64,000 nucleotides of DNA from contig NZ_JAMFKN010000007.1 of assembly GCF_023487995.1 (NCBI RefSeq), forward strand, positions 1 to 64,000. Direction: 5' to 3'. The translations under genes and the position numbers were made by a program. The notes under the pieces were generated by a model. The model was not told the DNA's origin and made no database searches. It was given only the letters and a program-made list of their open reading frames with translations. Shown here in pieces: positions 6,917-16,599 of the stretch (position 1 is its first letter; the number at the start of each line of letters is the position of its first letter). Origin of the DNA: Thermohalobaculum sediminis. GTDB lineage: Bacteria; Pseudomonadota; Alphaproteobacteria; Rhodobacterales; Rhodobacteraceae.

Positions 6917-7824
6917 CACCTCGGCCCCGCGAGGCTGAAGAGCTCGTCCGGCGTGCGCACGAGGTCGACGGCGAGCTTGAGGCAGACGATCAGCACCAGC
7001 ACGGACAGTGCGATCCGCAGCTCCTCGGCGCGCAGCCGCGGGCTCAGGCGCGCGCCGACCTGCGCGCCGAGCACGCCGCCGACGATCAGCACGATCGCGA
7101 GCAGCGCATCCACCGTCTGGTTCATGACGGCATGGAGCATCGTGGTGAAGGCCGCGACGAACAGGATCTGAAAGAGTGAGGTTCCCACCACCACCGAGGT
7201 CGCCATGCCGAGGATGTAGATCATCGCCGGCACCATGATGAAGCCACCGCCGACGCCCATCACCGCCGCCAAGACCCCCACCAGCATGCCGACGGCGAAG
7301 GGCGGGATGGCGCTGATGTAGAGGTTGGATTGCCGGAATCGCATCTTCAGCGGCAGGCCGTGAACCCAGTGATGGCGCCGCACCCGCCGCGCCGTGCCAC
7401 GCCGCGTGCGCCGGCGCGCCTGGATGCTCTCGGCCAGCATCAGCGCGCCGACGATGCCGAGGAAGACGACATAGCAGAGCGAGACGAAGATCTCGACATG
7501 CCCCAGCCGCCGGAGCCAGGCGAAGAGCTGGACCCCGATGCCCGAGCCGACGATGCCGCCGGCCAGCAGCACCAGGCCCATCCGGATGTCGACCGTCCGC
7601 CGCCGCCAGTGCGTGAGCACGCCCGAGAACGAGGCCGCCGCCACCTGATTCGTGCCGGTCGCGACCGCGACCGCCGGAGGGATGCCGATGAAGATCAGCA
7701 GCGGCGTGATCAGGAAGCCCCCACCCACGCCGAACAGGCCCGAGAGCACCCCGACGCCACCACCGAGGCCGAGCAGAAGAAAGACGTTCACGGACACTTC
7801 CGCGATTGGCAGATAGATGTTCAT
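6916..7824 (-). CDS. TSUP-family (TauE/SafE) anion permease
   Basis: A 302-residue multi-spanning inner-membrane protein with two homologous halves, each with the glycine-rich TSUP signature: LSGLFGVGGGFLITPLLIFI near the N-terminus and AAVMGVGGGFIMVPAMIYIL in the second half. Family members move sulfite, sulfoacetate or other small sulfur anions. The ATG at 7824 is preceded by GGGGAG; an upstream in-frame GTG at 8004 would add a non-membrane extension and is unlikely. It is co-transcribed with the TIGR02186 gene. The soeABC genes elsewhere in the window make sulfite a plausible substrate, but this is not shown by the sequence. Confidence 0.85.
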   Translation of the reverse strand: MNIYLPIAEVSVNVFLLLGLGGGVGVLSGLFGVGGGFLITPLLIFIGIPPAVAVATGTNQVAAASFSGVLTHWRRRTVDIRMGLVLLAGGIVGSGIGVQLFAWLRRLGHVEIFVSLCYVVFLGIVGALMLAESIQARRRTRRGTARRVRRHHWVHGLPLKMRFRQSNLYISAIPPFAVGMLVGVLAAVMGVGGGFIMVPAMIYILGMATSVVVGTSLFQILFVAAFTTMLHAVMNQTVDALLAIVLIVGGVLGAQVGARLSPRLRAEELRIALSVLVLIVCLKLAVDLVRTPDELFSLAGPR

Positions 7825-8008
7825 CCGCTCCCCGTCGCCTCGATGTTCCGGTTTACCGCAGTGCGGCGTAACGGCCAAGGACCACGTCGGCACCGAGCAT
7901 CGGGCCAGCGCGAGCTGCGCAGGTTTTCTTGATCTCGCGCAAGGCCCTGCCGTGGTCCCGCCGCTAGTCTCGGCGGCGATCCGCCAGACATGTCGAGGGA
8001 GCACGACG

Positions 8009-8260
8009 ATGACGCATACGCCGCACGAGCTGAGCGAGGCCTTCCCGCAGGACGCCGCGACGATCCACGCGCTGAAGGCGCAGGATGCGCACTTCGCGCG
8101 GATGGCCGACGAGTATCACCGGCTCAACCGCATCATCCACCGCGCCGAGACCGACATCGAGCCCGTGGCCGACTTCACCCTCGAGGACATGAAGAAGGAG
8201 CGTCTGCGCCTGCTCGACGCGATCGGGTCGCAGATCCGCAGCGCGACAGCCGCCGGCTGA
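8009..8260 (+). CDS. YdcH/DUF465 small coiled-coil protein
   Basis: An 83-residue acidic helical protein of the DUF465 (YdcH-like) type, with the ALKAQDAHFARMADEYHRLN segment and the DMKKERLRLLDAI segment that are typical of the family and predicted to form a helical hairpin. GAGGGAG lies 7 bases before the ATG. The function of the family is not established. It is transcribed divergently from the TSUP gene and toward the oppositely oriented MscS gene. Confidence 0.8.
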   Translation: MTHTPHELSEAFPQDAATIHALKAQDAHFARMADEYHRLNRIIHRAETDIEPVADFTLEDMKKERLRLLDAIGSQIRSATAAG

Positions 8261-8298
8261 GCCATGTCCGCCGGCGCGCGGGCGTGCGACACGGGCGC

Positions 8299-10920
8299 TC
8301 AGCGGTCGTCGATCGGGCCATGCGTGCCGGTGGCCAGGGCTCCGGTGTCGGCAATGTCGATGGCCGCGCGCGCCGCGGCGCCGGCGGCGTGGCGCTCGTC
8401 GGCAGAAAGCTCGTGCCCCTGCGGCAGGTTGGGGATGCGGACGGTGACCTCGCGATGGGCGAAATGGATGCCCTCGCGCTCGAACAGGTCGCGGATGTCC
8501 TGGTAGACCCGCTTGCGCACCACCCACTGGTCGCCCGGCCGGGTCATGAACTTGACCCGGACGATCATCGCCGAGTCCTCCATCTGGATCACGCCCTGGC
8601 TCTTGAGCGGCTGCAGGAACTTGTCGCCGATCGTCGGGTCGTCCAGCAGCTCCTGCCCCAGCTTCTTGACCAGCTTGCGGACCTTCTCGACATCGGTGTC
8701 GTAGGTCAGCCGCAACGGCAGCTTCATCATCACCCAGTCGCGCGAGAAATTGGTGAGGTGGGTGATCTCGCCGAAGGGGATGGTGTGCAGCGCCCCCAGG
8801 TGATGGCGAAGCTGGAACGAGCGGACCGAGATCTTCTCGACCGTGCCCTTGACCTCGCCGACATCGATGTACTCGCCCTTGCGGAAGGCGTCGTCGATCA
8901 GGAAGAACGCGCCCGAGATGATGTCGCGCACCAGCGTCTGGGCGCCGAAGCCGATCGCGAGGCCGACGATGCCGGCACCGGCGAACAGGGGCGCCACGTT
9001 GACCCCGAGCTCGATCGCGGCGAGGAGCGCAACGCTGACCGCGATCACCGTCAGGATCGAGTTGCGCACCAGCGGCAGCAGCGTCGCGAGGCGGCTGGCA
9101 CCCACGCCCCCGCCCTCGCCGTCGAGCGGGGTCGCGGGCAGGTCGTCGCCCCCCTCCTCGGCGATCTTCTGATCGAGCCAGATCCTGGTCGCGTGGAACA
9201 CGATGTAGCCGACCAGCAAGACGTCGATCAGGCTCTCCGCCATCCCGAAGGCCGCGCTCTCGGTGACGAAGGCGCCGAGGCCCCAGTATTGCAGCAGCAC
9301 ATAGGCCGCCGTGCCCACGGCGAGCAGGCTCGCCATCCGGCGCGCGAGATCCTCCATGGTACGCATGCCGGGTCCCGCGGGCAGCGGGGGCATCGGCGGC
9401 GGCACGGCCTCGCCGTCCGCCTCGGCGCCGGACTCGGGCGTCAACGCCGGACTGCCCCGGGGCGGCACGGGCGGGGCGAGGCGCAGCCGTGCGGTGCCGC
9501 CCTCCTCGTCGCCGTCGGCGTCCATGTCGGCGGTGTCGCCGAAGAAGGCATCGTCGCGGATCGCCGCCGCCCGCACCGTCGCGTCGGCGCGATCCTCGGC
9601 CATGCGGCGCTCCTCGGCGGCGCGGTTCAGCGCGCGGATGCGGCGCTGGCGCTCGAACACGCGCTCGATGGCATACATGATCGCGCCATAGACCACGATG
9701 CCCGCGATCAGCACGAAGTAGGGCACCATGATGCGCCCCGGCCCGGCGTCGATCCCCATGACCAGCCGGAACCCGAGATCGGCCCAACTCGCGATCAGGT
9801 ACAAGACCGCGACAGGCGCCCAGAGCGACGCGGCGACCCGCGTGATCCAGCTCACCTCGGCGCGCGGCCGGCCCGAGAGGATGATCCGCCCGACGGCCGC
9901 CGCGTTCGCCCGGATTGTGACCAGCAGGAGGACGACGGTCACCAGCGTCGCCACGAGCGTCACGAGCACGTGCGGCTCGCGCGGCAGGCCCAACTCCTCG
10001 ACCCAGAAGCAGAAGGCCGCGCCGACGACGCCGGTGACGCTGGCCGCGTTCACCGACATGTAGAGCCGCCGCGCCTCGCCGTCGCCGATCGGCGGCAGAC
10101 GGTACTCGGGCAGGTAGGGGGCCAGCACCATGCGCCACAGAACGTTGATCATGTTCAGCGCGGCATAGGTGGCGAACACCGTGAGCACGGTAAGGTTCGT
10201 CGCCACGTGTTCCTCGTAGAAGATCAGCCCCACCAGCGACGCGATGACGAGGAGCGCCACGAGCCCGACGAGGCCCAGCAGGACGCGGTTCATCAGCACT
10301 GGCAGCTTATCGGTGAAGCCCACCGGGTCGGCGCGCTGCATGCGCACGAAGACCGGGCGCGCGACGAACATGTAGTAGAGCTCGACCACCGCCCGCCCGA
10401 GCACGAGCAGCAGGGCCGCAAAGACCGCGATCCCGAGGAAGTAGATCGGCCGCCCGGTCGGGCTTGCCGCGGCCAGGGTCGTGCCGATCTCGCCGAAGGC
10501 GTGCGGCGCGCGGACGAGGATGGCGATCAGCCGCGCCCGGAAGATGCCCACGAAGGTCTCGGTCCGGTCGAGCACGCCGCGCGCCCCGAATGTCTCGGGC
10601 GTCACGGCGGCGTTGGCGACGCGGGCATAGTCCGTCGCGCTCGGCGCGGCGGCCGGGTCGAAGGGCCGCACCGGCAGGGATTGCAGCGGCGGGCGCGGGT
10701 CGGGCAGGACGGGCGGCGCCTGCCGCGCGCTCTGCGCCTCCTGCGCGGGCGTCTTGCCGCCGAGGATCTCGCTCAGCTCGAAGAGCTGCGCCCCGGCGGG
10801 CTGCGGGGTCAGCGTCGCGGCAGCCAGAAGGACCGCGAGGACCAGCGCGACGAGCGCCCATCCGCGGCCCGGCCGGGCTCCGTCACGCCTTTTTCCGCTT
10901 CGCGTCATGTCGTTGCGCAT
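8299..10920 (-). CDS. Large MscS-family mechanosensitive channel
   Basis: An 873-residue inner-membrane protein. After a signal-like N-terminus (hydrophobic segment about 20-38, ending PAGAQ), a periplasmic region and about nine membrane helices lead to the MscS core: AGAGIVGLAIGFGAQTLVRD (pore helix and beta start), then SGAFFLIDDAFRKGEYIDVG and a cytosolic beta/alpha domain ending near VTVRIPNLPQG. Such large MscS homologues release solutes on hypo-osmotic shock. AGGA lies just upstream of the ATG at 10920; an alternative ATG is at 10908. With mscL at 61289-61711, the window carries two mechanosensitive channel types. Confidence 0.85.
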   Translation of the reverse strand: MRNDMTRSGKRRDGARPGRGWALVALVLAVLLAAATLTPQPAGAQLFELSEILGGKTPAQEAQSARQAPPVLPDPRPPLQSLPVRPFDPAAAPSATDYARVANAAVTPETFGARGVLDRTETFVGIFRARLIAILVRAPHAFGEIGTTLAAASPTGRPIYFLGIAVFAALLLVLGRAVVELYYMFVARPVFVRMQRADPVGFTDKLPVLMNRVLLGLVGLVALLVIASLVGLIFYEEHVATNLTVLTVFATYAALNMINVLWRMVLAPYLPEYRLPPIGDGEARRLYMSVNAASVTGVVGAAFCFWVEELGLPREPHVLVTLVATLVTVVLLLVTIRANAAAVGRIILSGRPRAEVSWITRVAASLWAPVAVLYLIASWADLGFRLVMGIDAGPGRIMVPYFVLIAGIVVYGAIMYAIERVFERQRRIRALNRAAEERRMAEDRADATVRAAAIRDDAFFGDTADMDADGDEEGGTARLRLAPPVPPRGSPALTPESGAEADGEAVPPPMPPLPAGPGMRTMEDLARRMASLLAVGTAAYVLLQYWGLGAFVTESAAFGMAESLIDVLLVGYIVFHATRIWLDQKIAEEGGDDLPATPLDGEGGGVGASRLATLLPLVRNSILTVIAVSVALLAAIELGVNVAPLFAGAGIVGLAIGFGAQTLVRDIISGAFFLIDDAFRKGEYIDVGEVKGTVEKISVRSFQLRHHLGALHTIPFGEITHLTNFSRDWVMMKLPLRLTYDTDVEKVRKLVKKLGQELLDDPTIGDKFLQPLKSQGVIQMEDSAMIVRVKFMTRPGDQWVVRKRVYQDIRDLFEREGIHFAHREVTVRIPNLPQGHELSADERHAAGAAARAAIDIADTGALATGTHGPIDDR

Positions 10921-11191
10921 CCCATCCTGCCGGCCAACCGTGCCTGCGCCGGCCCCGCGGCAATGCGGCACAGGCACCACCGTAATCTCTCAACCTAGCG
11001 CAACCTCGCTCGCGCCGCATCGTCCGCTCGCGCGATCGTGGCGGAATGTAACGCGGCGCGAGCACGCCCTTCCGGCGGTCCGCCAGCGCCACTCGCGCCG
11101 GCGCGTCGCTGTCGCGGAGGGTATTCGGGGCTTGCTGCGGCGCGCAAGATATTGCAAGGCTTCCGAAGGATCCCGTTGGCGGGGGATGATG

Positions 11192-12415
11192 ATGACCGGC
11201 TTTGGCTCCCCTTCCTTCGGGTCGCCCGCGCCGCGGACGCTGCTCTACAGCCACGACACATTCGGTCTGGGTCACCTGCGGCGATCGCGGACGATCGCCA
11301 GCGCCCTGATCGACGCGCATGCAGCCTCCTCCGCGCTCATCGTCACCGGCTCGCCCATCGCCGGTCGCTTCGACTTCCCCGAGCGGGTCGACCATGTCCG
11401 CCTGCCGGGGGTGATCAAGCTGTCCGACGGCAGCTATACCTCGTCGTCGCTCGCCATCGACATCGACCACATGACCAGCCTCAGGGGCGCGATCATCGAG
11501 GCGGCGGCGCGCGAGTTCGCGCCCGACCTCCTGATCGTCGACAAGGAGCCGTGGGGCTTCCGTGGCGAGCTTGCCTCGACCCTCGACTTGATGCGCGCGC
11601 GCGGCACCCGGGTCGTGCTGGGCGTGCGCGACGTGCTCGACGACGAGGATCTGCTCGCCGCCGAATGGGCGCGCAAGGGCGCGATCGACGCGATCGAGCG
11701 CTATTACGACGAGATCTGGGTCTACGGGATGCCGCAGCTGTGCCGCCCGCTCGACGGGCTCGGCCTCTCGGCCCGGATGCGCGAGCGGATCGTCTACACC
11801 GGCTACCTGCGCCGCGAGGTGCCGGAATGGCCGGCCGAGCCGGACGGCGAGGTGCCCGCCCAGCCCTACCTGCTGGTCACCACCGGGGGCGGCGGCGACG
11901 GAAGCGAACTGGTCGACTGGGTGATCCGCGCCTACGAGCGTGACCGCGCGCTCGACCTGCCCGCGCTGATCGTCTACGGCCCCTTCATGAAGGCCACCGA
12001 CCGAGCGGCCTTCGACGCGCGCATCGCACGGCTTGGCGAGCGGGTGACGGCGATGGCCTTCCATGCCCGGCTCGAGCGCCTGCTCGCGAACGCCGCGGGC
12101 GTCGTCGCCATGGGTGGCTACAACACCTTCTGCGAGATCCTGTCGATGGACCGCCCGGCGATCATCGCGCCGCGCACCCGCCCCCGGCGCGAGCAGTACA
12201 TCCGGGCCCGCGCGGCCGAGCGCCTCGGCCTCGTGCGCATGCTCGAGCCGGGACGCGACGGCCATGCCGCGGCCACCATGGCCGACGCGATCCGCGCCCT
12301 CGCCCACCAGCCGCCGCCGTCCTCGGTGCGGATTCCCGGGCTACTCTCGGGTCTCGAGACCATCGTCGAGCGCGCACGCGGCGAGGCGCCGCATCTCGTT
12401 TCGGTCGGCGGGTAA
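11192..12415 (+). CDS. MurG/GT28-like glycosyltransferase (COG4671 type)
   Basis: A 407-residue predicted GT-B glycosyltransferase. The N-terminal YSHDTFGLGHLRRS is the nucleotide-sugar-type Rossmann start typical of the COG4671 group. The C-terminal half has VTTGGGGDGSELVDW and the acceptor/donor loop VVAMGGYNTFCEILS, as in MurG-like enzymes. No membrane helix is seen. The ATG at 11192 has GGGGG 6 bases upstream; ATGs at 11186 and 11189 precede it directly. It is the first gene of a six-gene unit reading right. Donor and acceptor are unknown. Confidence 0.8.
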   Translation: MTGFGSPSFGSPAPRTLLYSHDTFGLGHLRRSRTIASALIDAHAASSALIVTGSPIAGRFDFPERVDHVRLPGVIKLSDGSYTSSSLAIDIDHMTSLRGAIIEAAAREFAPDLLIVDKEPWGFRGELASTLDLMRARGTRVVLGVRDVLDDEDLLAAEWARKGAIDAIERYYDEIWVYGMPQLCRPLDGLGLSARMRERIVYTGYLRREVPEWPAEPDGEVPAQPYLLVTTGGGGDGSELVDWVIRAYERDRALDLPALIVYGPFMKATDRAAFDARIARLGERVTAMAFHARLERLLANAAGVVAMGGYNTFCEILSMDRPAIIAPRTRPRREQYIRARAAERLGLVRMLEPGRDGHAAATMADAIRALAHQPPPSSVRIPGLLSGLETIVERARGEAPHLVSVGG

Positions 12416-12421
12416 GGCGCC

Positions 12422-13657
12422 ATGGCGGCACCGCTCGCGGTGGTCCTCAAGGGCTATCCGCGCCTCTCCGAGACCTTCATCGCGCAGGAGCTCGCCGCGC
12501 TCGAGGCGCGCGGCCACGAGTTCGAGATCTGGTCGCTGCGCCAGCCCTATGACGACCGCATCCACCCGATCCACGAGCAGATCCGCGCGCGGCGACGCTA
12601 TCTGCCCGAATACCTCTGGCGCGAGCCGCTGCGGGTGCTGCGCTCGGTCACCGTCGCGGCGGGCCAGCGCGGCTTTCGCAAGGCGCTCGGCATCTGGCTG
12701 CGCGACCTTGCGCGCGATCTCAGCGCGAACCGCGTCCGCCGCTTCGGGCAGGCCTGCGTGCTGGCCGCGGAACTCCCGCGCTCGACGCGCTTCATCTACG
12801 CACATTTCCTGCACACGCCCGCCTCGGTCGCGCGCTATGCCGCGCTGATCCGCGGCATCGGCTGGGGCTTTTCGGCCCATGCCAAGGACATCTGGACGAT
12901 CCCCGACTGGGAGAAGCGCGAGAAGATCGCGGCCGCCCGCTTCGGCGTCACCTGCACCCGCGCGGGGGCCGAGCATCTGGCCGGGCTCGACGCTGGCGGG
13001 CAGGTGGTCGGGGACGGCAAGATCGGGCTCGTTTATCACGGCCTCGACCTCGGGCGCTTTCCGCCGCCGCCCGACATCCGCCCGCACCGCCAACGCTTCA
13101 ACCTGCTCTCGGTCGGGCGGCTGGTAGAGAAGAAGGGCTATGACGACCTGATCGAGGCGCTCGCGGAGCTTCCCGCGGGCCTCGAATGGCACCTGGTGCA
13201 TATCGGCGGCGGCAAGCTCGAGCGCGAGCTACGCGCCCGCGCGCGGGCGGCCGGCATCGACGCGCGGATCGAGTGGCGCGGCAAGCGCGACCAGACCGAG
13301 GTGATCGACGCCATGCGCCGCGCCGATCTCTTCGTCCTGCCCTCGAAGATCGCGGGCGACGGCGATCGCGACGGCCTGCCGAACGTGCTGATGGAGGCGG
13401 CGAGCCAGAAGCTGCCGATCCTGTCGACGGCGATCGCGGCCATCCCCGAGTTCATCGAGGACGGGGCGCAGGGCCGGCTTGTGCCGCCGGCCGACCCGGC
13501 GGCCTTGCGCGCGGCGATCCTCGAGCTCGCGGCCGATCCGGGCCTGCGCCGGCGCCTCGCGGACGCCGCCCACCGCCGGCTGATCGCCGAGTTCGGGATG
13601 GAGGCTGGCATCCGCCGCATCGACCGGGCGCTGCGCGCCGCGCTCGCGGGCGCGTGA
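12422..13657 (+). CDS. GT4-family glycosyltransferase
   Basis: A 411-residue GT-B enzyme. The N-terminus KGYPRLSETFIAQELAALE is characteristic of GT4 polysaccharide glycosyltransferases. The C-terminal domain has LLSVGRLVEKKGYDDLIEAL and a GLPNVLMEAASQKLPILST segment equivalent to the E-x7-E donor-binding motif. It starts 6 bases after the previous stop, so it belongs to the same operon. It probably extends a lipid-linked or cell-surface glycan in the cytoplasm; the sugar is unknown. Confidence 0.85.
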   Translation: MAAPLAVVLKGYPRLSETFIAQELAALEARGHEFEIWSLRQPYDDRIHPIHEQIRARRRYLPEYLWREPLRVLRSVTVAAGQRGFRKALGIWLRDLARDLSANRVRRFGQACVLAAELPRSTRFIYAHFLHTPASVARYAALIRGIGWGFSAHAKDIWTIPDWEKREKIAAARFGVTCTRAGAEHLAGLDAGGQVVGDGKIGLVYHGLDLGRFPPPPDIRPHRQRFNLLSVGRLVEKKGYDDLIEALAELPAGLEWHLVHIGGGKLERELRARARAAGIDARIEWRGKRDQTEVIDAMRRADLFVLPSKIAGDGDRDGLPNVLMEAASQKLPILSTAIAAIPEFIEDGAQGRLVPPADPAALRAAILELAADPGLRRRLADAAHRRLIAEFGMEAGIRRIDRALRAALAGA

Positions 13658-13668
13658 GGCCGGGCGGG

Positions 13669-14817
13669 ATGCCTGCCGCGCCCGACGCCGCCACTCCCCC
13701 CGCCGTCGCTGCGCGGCGGCGCCCCCGGGTGGCCTTCCATGCCCCGATGAAGCCACCCGATCACCCGACCCCCTCGGGCGACCGCCAGATCGCCCGCCTC
13801 ACCCTGCGCGCGCTCGAGGCCGCGGGCTTCGAGCCCATCGTGGCGAGCCGTCTGCGCAGCCTCGACATGGCCGGGGACCCGGCCGCGCAGGACCGGCTGA
13901 TACGCGAGGCCGAGGCCGAGGTGGCGCGCATCCGCGCCGCGCGGGGTCCTCGGCCGTCGCTGTGGTTCACCTATCACTGCTACTGGAAGGCCCCCGACCT
14001 GATCGGCCCCGCCGCGGCACGGGCGCTCGGCATCCCCTATGTCATCTCCGAGCCCTCGCTTTCGCCGCGGCGCCGCGATGGCCCCTGGGCCAGCTTCGCC
14101 GCCGCGGCCGAGCGCGCCATCGCGGCCGCCGATCTCCTGTTCTGGACCACCGCCCGCGACCGTCCGGCGCTCGAGGCGGCCGGCTGCGGGCCGCGCATGG
14201 TCCATCTCCCCGCCTTCGTCGACACGGGGCCCGCGCCCGATCCCCGCCCGGCCGCGACGCCGCTGCGCCTGCTGACCGTCGCCATGATGCGCGACGGCGA
14301 CAAGGCCGCGAGCTACCGGCGCCTGGCTGCGGCGCTCGATGCGCTCGGGCCGGAGGACGACTGGACGCTCGACGTCATCGGCGATGGCCCCGCGCGGGCC
14401 GAGGTTGCGTCCCTCCTCGCCCCCTTCGGTGCGCGGGTGCGCCTCCTCGGCCCGTGCGATCCCGCCGCCATCCGGCCTGCGATGGAGGCCGCCGACCTCC
14501 TTCTCTGGCCGGGCGTCGGCGAGGGCGTGGGTCTCGTCTGGCTCGAGGCGCAGGCGGCGGGGCTGCCGGTCGTGGCCGAGGACGGCCCCGCGGCGCGCGC
14601 AGCCCTCGCCCCCGCGCTGCAGCCGCTGCCGCCACCCGGCGACGCGGCGGCAATGGCAGGCGCGATCCGCGTCGCGGCGACCCGCCGGGCCGAACTTGGC
14701 CGCGCCGTGCGCGCGCATGCCGAGGCGCGGCACAGCCTCGCATCGGCAGCCGCCATCCTGCACGACACCCTGCTGCCGCTCGCCAACCCCTCGACACCGC
14801 CCCCCTCGGGGCGCTAG
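13669..14817 (+). CDS. GT4-like glycosyltransferase
   Basis: A 382-residue GT-B-fold enzyme, more divergent than its upstream neighbour. It has an N-terminal Rossmann region (RVAFHAPMKPPDHPTPSGDR), a middle LLTVAMMRDGDKAASYRRLA segment opening the second domain, and LLLWPGVGEGVGLVWLEAQA in the position of the nucleotide-sugar-binding motif. It begins 11 bases after the previous gene. A second in-frame ATG lies at residue 27. Very alanine- and proline-rich, in keeping with local GC content. Its exact activity is unknown. Confidence 0.75.
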   Translation: MPAAPDAATPPAVAARRRPRVAFHAPMKPPDHPTPSGDRQIARLTLRALEAAGFEPIVASRLRSLDMAGDPAAQDRLIREAEAEVARIRAARGPRPSLWFTYHCYWKAPDLIGPAAARALGIPYVISEPSLSPRRRDGPWASFAAAAERAIAAADLLFWTTARDRPALEAAGCGPRMVHLPAFVDTGPAPDPRPAATPLRLLTVAMMRDGDKAASYRRLAAALDALGPEDDWTLDVIGDGPARAEVASLLAPFGARVRLLGPCDPAAIRPAMEAADLLLWPGVGEGVGLVWLEAQAAGLPVVAEDGPAARAALAPALQPLPPPGDAAAMAGAIRVAATRRAELGRAVRAHAEARHSLASAAAILHDTLLPLANPSTPPPSGR

Positions 14818-14827
14818 AGGCCGATCC

Positions 14828-15460
14828 ATGACGCGCATCGCCCTGATCCGCCACTTCCCCACCGACTGGAACCTCGAGGCGCGCCTGCAGGGCCGCACCG
14901 ACCGGCCGCTGACGCCCGAGGCGCGCGAAACCCTCGCCGCGCTCGCGCTCCCGCCGGACTGGGCCGGTGCCGCCATCGTCGCAAGCCCGCTGAGCCGCGC
15001 GGCCGAGACCGCGATGCTCTTGGCCGGGGGGCGCAGGGTCCGGCTCGAGCCGCGCCTCGTCGAGATCTCGTGGGGGCTTTGGGAGGGGCAGCGCTCGGCC
15101 GACCTGCTCGCCGACCCGGCGTCGGGCTTCCGGCCGACCCACGAGTTCGGCTGGCGCGACAAGCCCCCCGGCGGCGAGAGCGCGGCCGATGCCTGGGAGC
15201 GCGTGCGCCCCGCGCTCGCCCGGATCGCGGCGGCGAGCGCGCCAGCCGTCGTCGTCTGCCACAAGGCGCTGATGCGGATGATCCTCGGGCTCGCCTGGAA
15301 CTGGCGCCACCCCGACGGCGGCGTGCCCACCATCAAGCGCGCGCGGCTCTACCCTCTGACGCTGCGGCCCGACGGCCACCCGGCCGAACCGGGCGAGCCG
15401 ATCCGCCTCGTCCCGCGCGCTGCAGAAGTCACCGCCCCGGCGGCTGGGGCCACGCCGTGA
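14828..15460 (+). CDS. Histidine-phosphatase superfamily protein
   Basis: A 210-residue protein of the phosphoglycerate-mutase-like phosphatase clan. Catalytic residues are visible: Arg8-His9 (LIRHFPTDWN), Arg57 (SPLSRAAET), Glu79 (VEISWGLWEG) and His145 (VVVCHKALM). The region resembles alpha-ribazole/CobC-type phosphatases, but there is no cobalamin gene nearby. Its position inside a run of glycosyltransferase genes suggests it removes a phosphate from a sugar or glycan intermediate (inference). It begins 10 bases after the previous stop and overlaps the next gene by 4 bases. Confidence 0.85.
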   Translation: MTRIALIRHFPTDWNLEARLQGRTDRPLTPEARETLAALALPPDWAGAAIVASPLSRAAETAMLLAGGRRVRLEPRLVEISWGLWEGQRSADLLADPASGFRPTHEFGWRDKPPGGESAADAWERVRPALARIAAASAPAVVVCHKALMRMILGLAWNWRHPDGGVPTIKRARLYPLTLRPDGHPAEPGEPIRLVPRAAEVTAPAAGATP

Positions 15461-16599
15461 CGCGGGTCCTTTTCCTCGTCTCGCACCTCGCGGGCAGCGG
15501 GCATCTCGTGCGCATCCTCGCGCTTGCCCGCGCGGTCACGGCGGCCGGGGCGGTCGCGCGCGTGGTCTCGGGCGGGCGGCCTCTCGGCCATATCGGCCGG
15601 GCCGGCGTAGACCTCGTGCAGATCCCGCCGCTCGCGGTCCGCGATCTCGACTTCTCGCGCCTGTTGGCCCCCGATGGCGAGCCAGCCGATGCGGCCTTCA
15701 TGGCGACGCGGGGCGCAGCGATCGCCGCCGCGATCCATGCCTTCCGGCCCGACGCGCTGGTCACCGAGACCTTCCCCCTGGGGCGGCGCAGCCTCGCGGC
15801 CGAGTTCGAGGCGGCGATCTCGGCGGCCCGCCGCGTCGTACCGCGCGTCGCGGTGTTGGCCTCGGTGCGCGACGTGCCCGAGCCGCCCTCGGCGCCCGAC
15901 CGCCTCGCGGCGGCGGCGGATCGGCTGAGGACGCTCTACGACCGGCTGATCGTGCATGGCGATGCGGGCTTCCTGCCGCTTTCGGCGACCTGGCCGCTCC
16001 CGGCAGATCTTGCGGCGATGACCGCCCATGCAGGCTATGTGGCCGAGCCAGCGGCCCCCGCGGAGGCCCCGGCGCCGGATGGCGAGGTGCTGGTCTCGGC
16101 CGGCGGCGGCGACCGCGGGCGGGGGCTGCTGTCGATGGCGGCGCAGGCCGCGAAGGGCTCGCGCCTGCGCTGGCGCCTGCTGGTCGGCGGTGCCGATGCG
16201 GCGACCGAGGCGTCAGCCCTCGCGGCGCGGTATCCCGCGCCCAACCTCGCCGTCGAGCCCGCGCGGGCCGACTACCGCGCCCGGCTCGCGCGGGCGGCGG
16301 TGTCGGTAAGCCTCGCCGGCTACAACACCGTGACCGACCTCGCGCCACTCGCGACGCCCGCGATCCTCGTCCCCGACGAGACGGCGGGCGAGCGCGAGCA
16401 GGCGATCCGGGCGGCGGCGCTGGCGGGGCTTCCGGGGGTCGCCGTGCGCCCGCTCGCGGGGCTTGCGCCCGGGGATCTCGCCGCGCTCGCCGAGGCGATG
16501 GCGGGCCGCCCGCGGCCGCCGCTGCCGCTCGCGCTCGACGGTGCCGCTCGGGCGGCGGTGCTGATCCTCGAGACCGCCCGCCGGAAGGCCGCGGCATGA
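15457..16599 (+). CDS. MurG-like glycosyltransferase
   Basis: A 380-residue GT-B protein. The N-terminus LFLVSHLAGSGHLVRILALA has the G-x-G-H feature of GT28-type enzymes; the second domain has VLVSAGGGDRGRGLLSMA and SLAGYNTVTDLAPLATPAI, matching the corresponding loop of the first gene of the cluster (GGYNTFCEILS). The start is a GTG that shares GTGA with the stop of the phosphatase gene. It is probably a paralogue of the gene at 11192. Its last four bases overlap the methyltransferase gene. Confidence 0.8.
   Translation: MTRVLFLVSHLAGSGHLVRILALARAVTAAGAVARVVSGGRPLGHIGRAGVDLVQIPPLAVRDLDFSRLLAPDGEPADAAFMATRGAAIAAAIHAFRPDALVTETFPLGRRSLAAEFEAAISAARRVVPRVAVLASVRDVPEPPSAPDRLAAAADRLRTLYDRLIVHGDAGFLPLSATWPLPADLAAMTAHAGYVAEPAAPAEAPAPDGEVLVSAGGGDRGRGLLSMAAQAAKGSRLRWRLLVGGADAATEASALAARYPAPNLAVEPARADYRARLARAAVSVSLAGYNTVTDLAPLATPAILVPDETAGEREQAIRAAALAGLPGVAVRPLAGLAPGDLAALAEAMAGRPRPPLPLALDGAARAAVLILETARRKAAA

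Noticed and set aside
7990-10998. A 1002-codon open frame on the plus strand across the MscS gene
   Set aside because: It is antisense to a well-supported channel, has no recognisable domain, and is the kind of shadow frame expected at about 70% GC.
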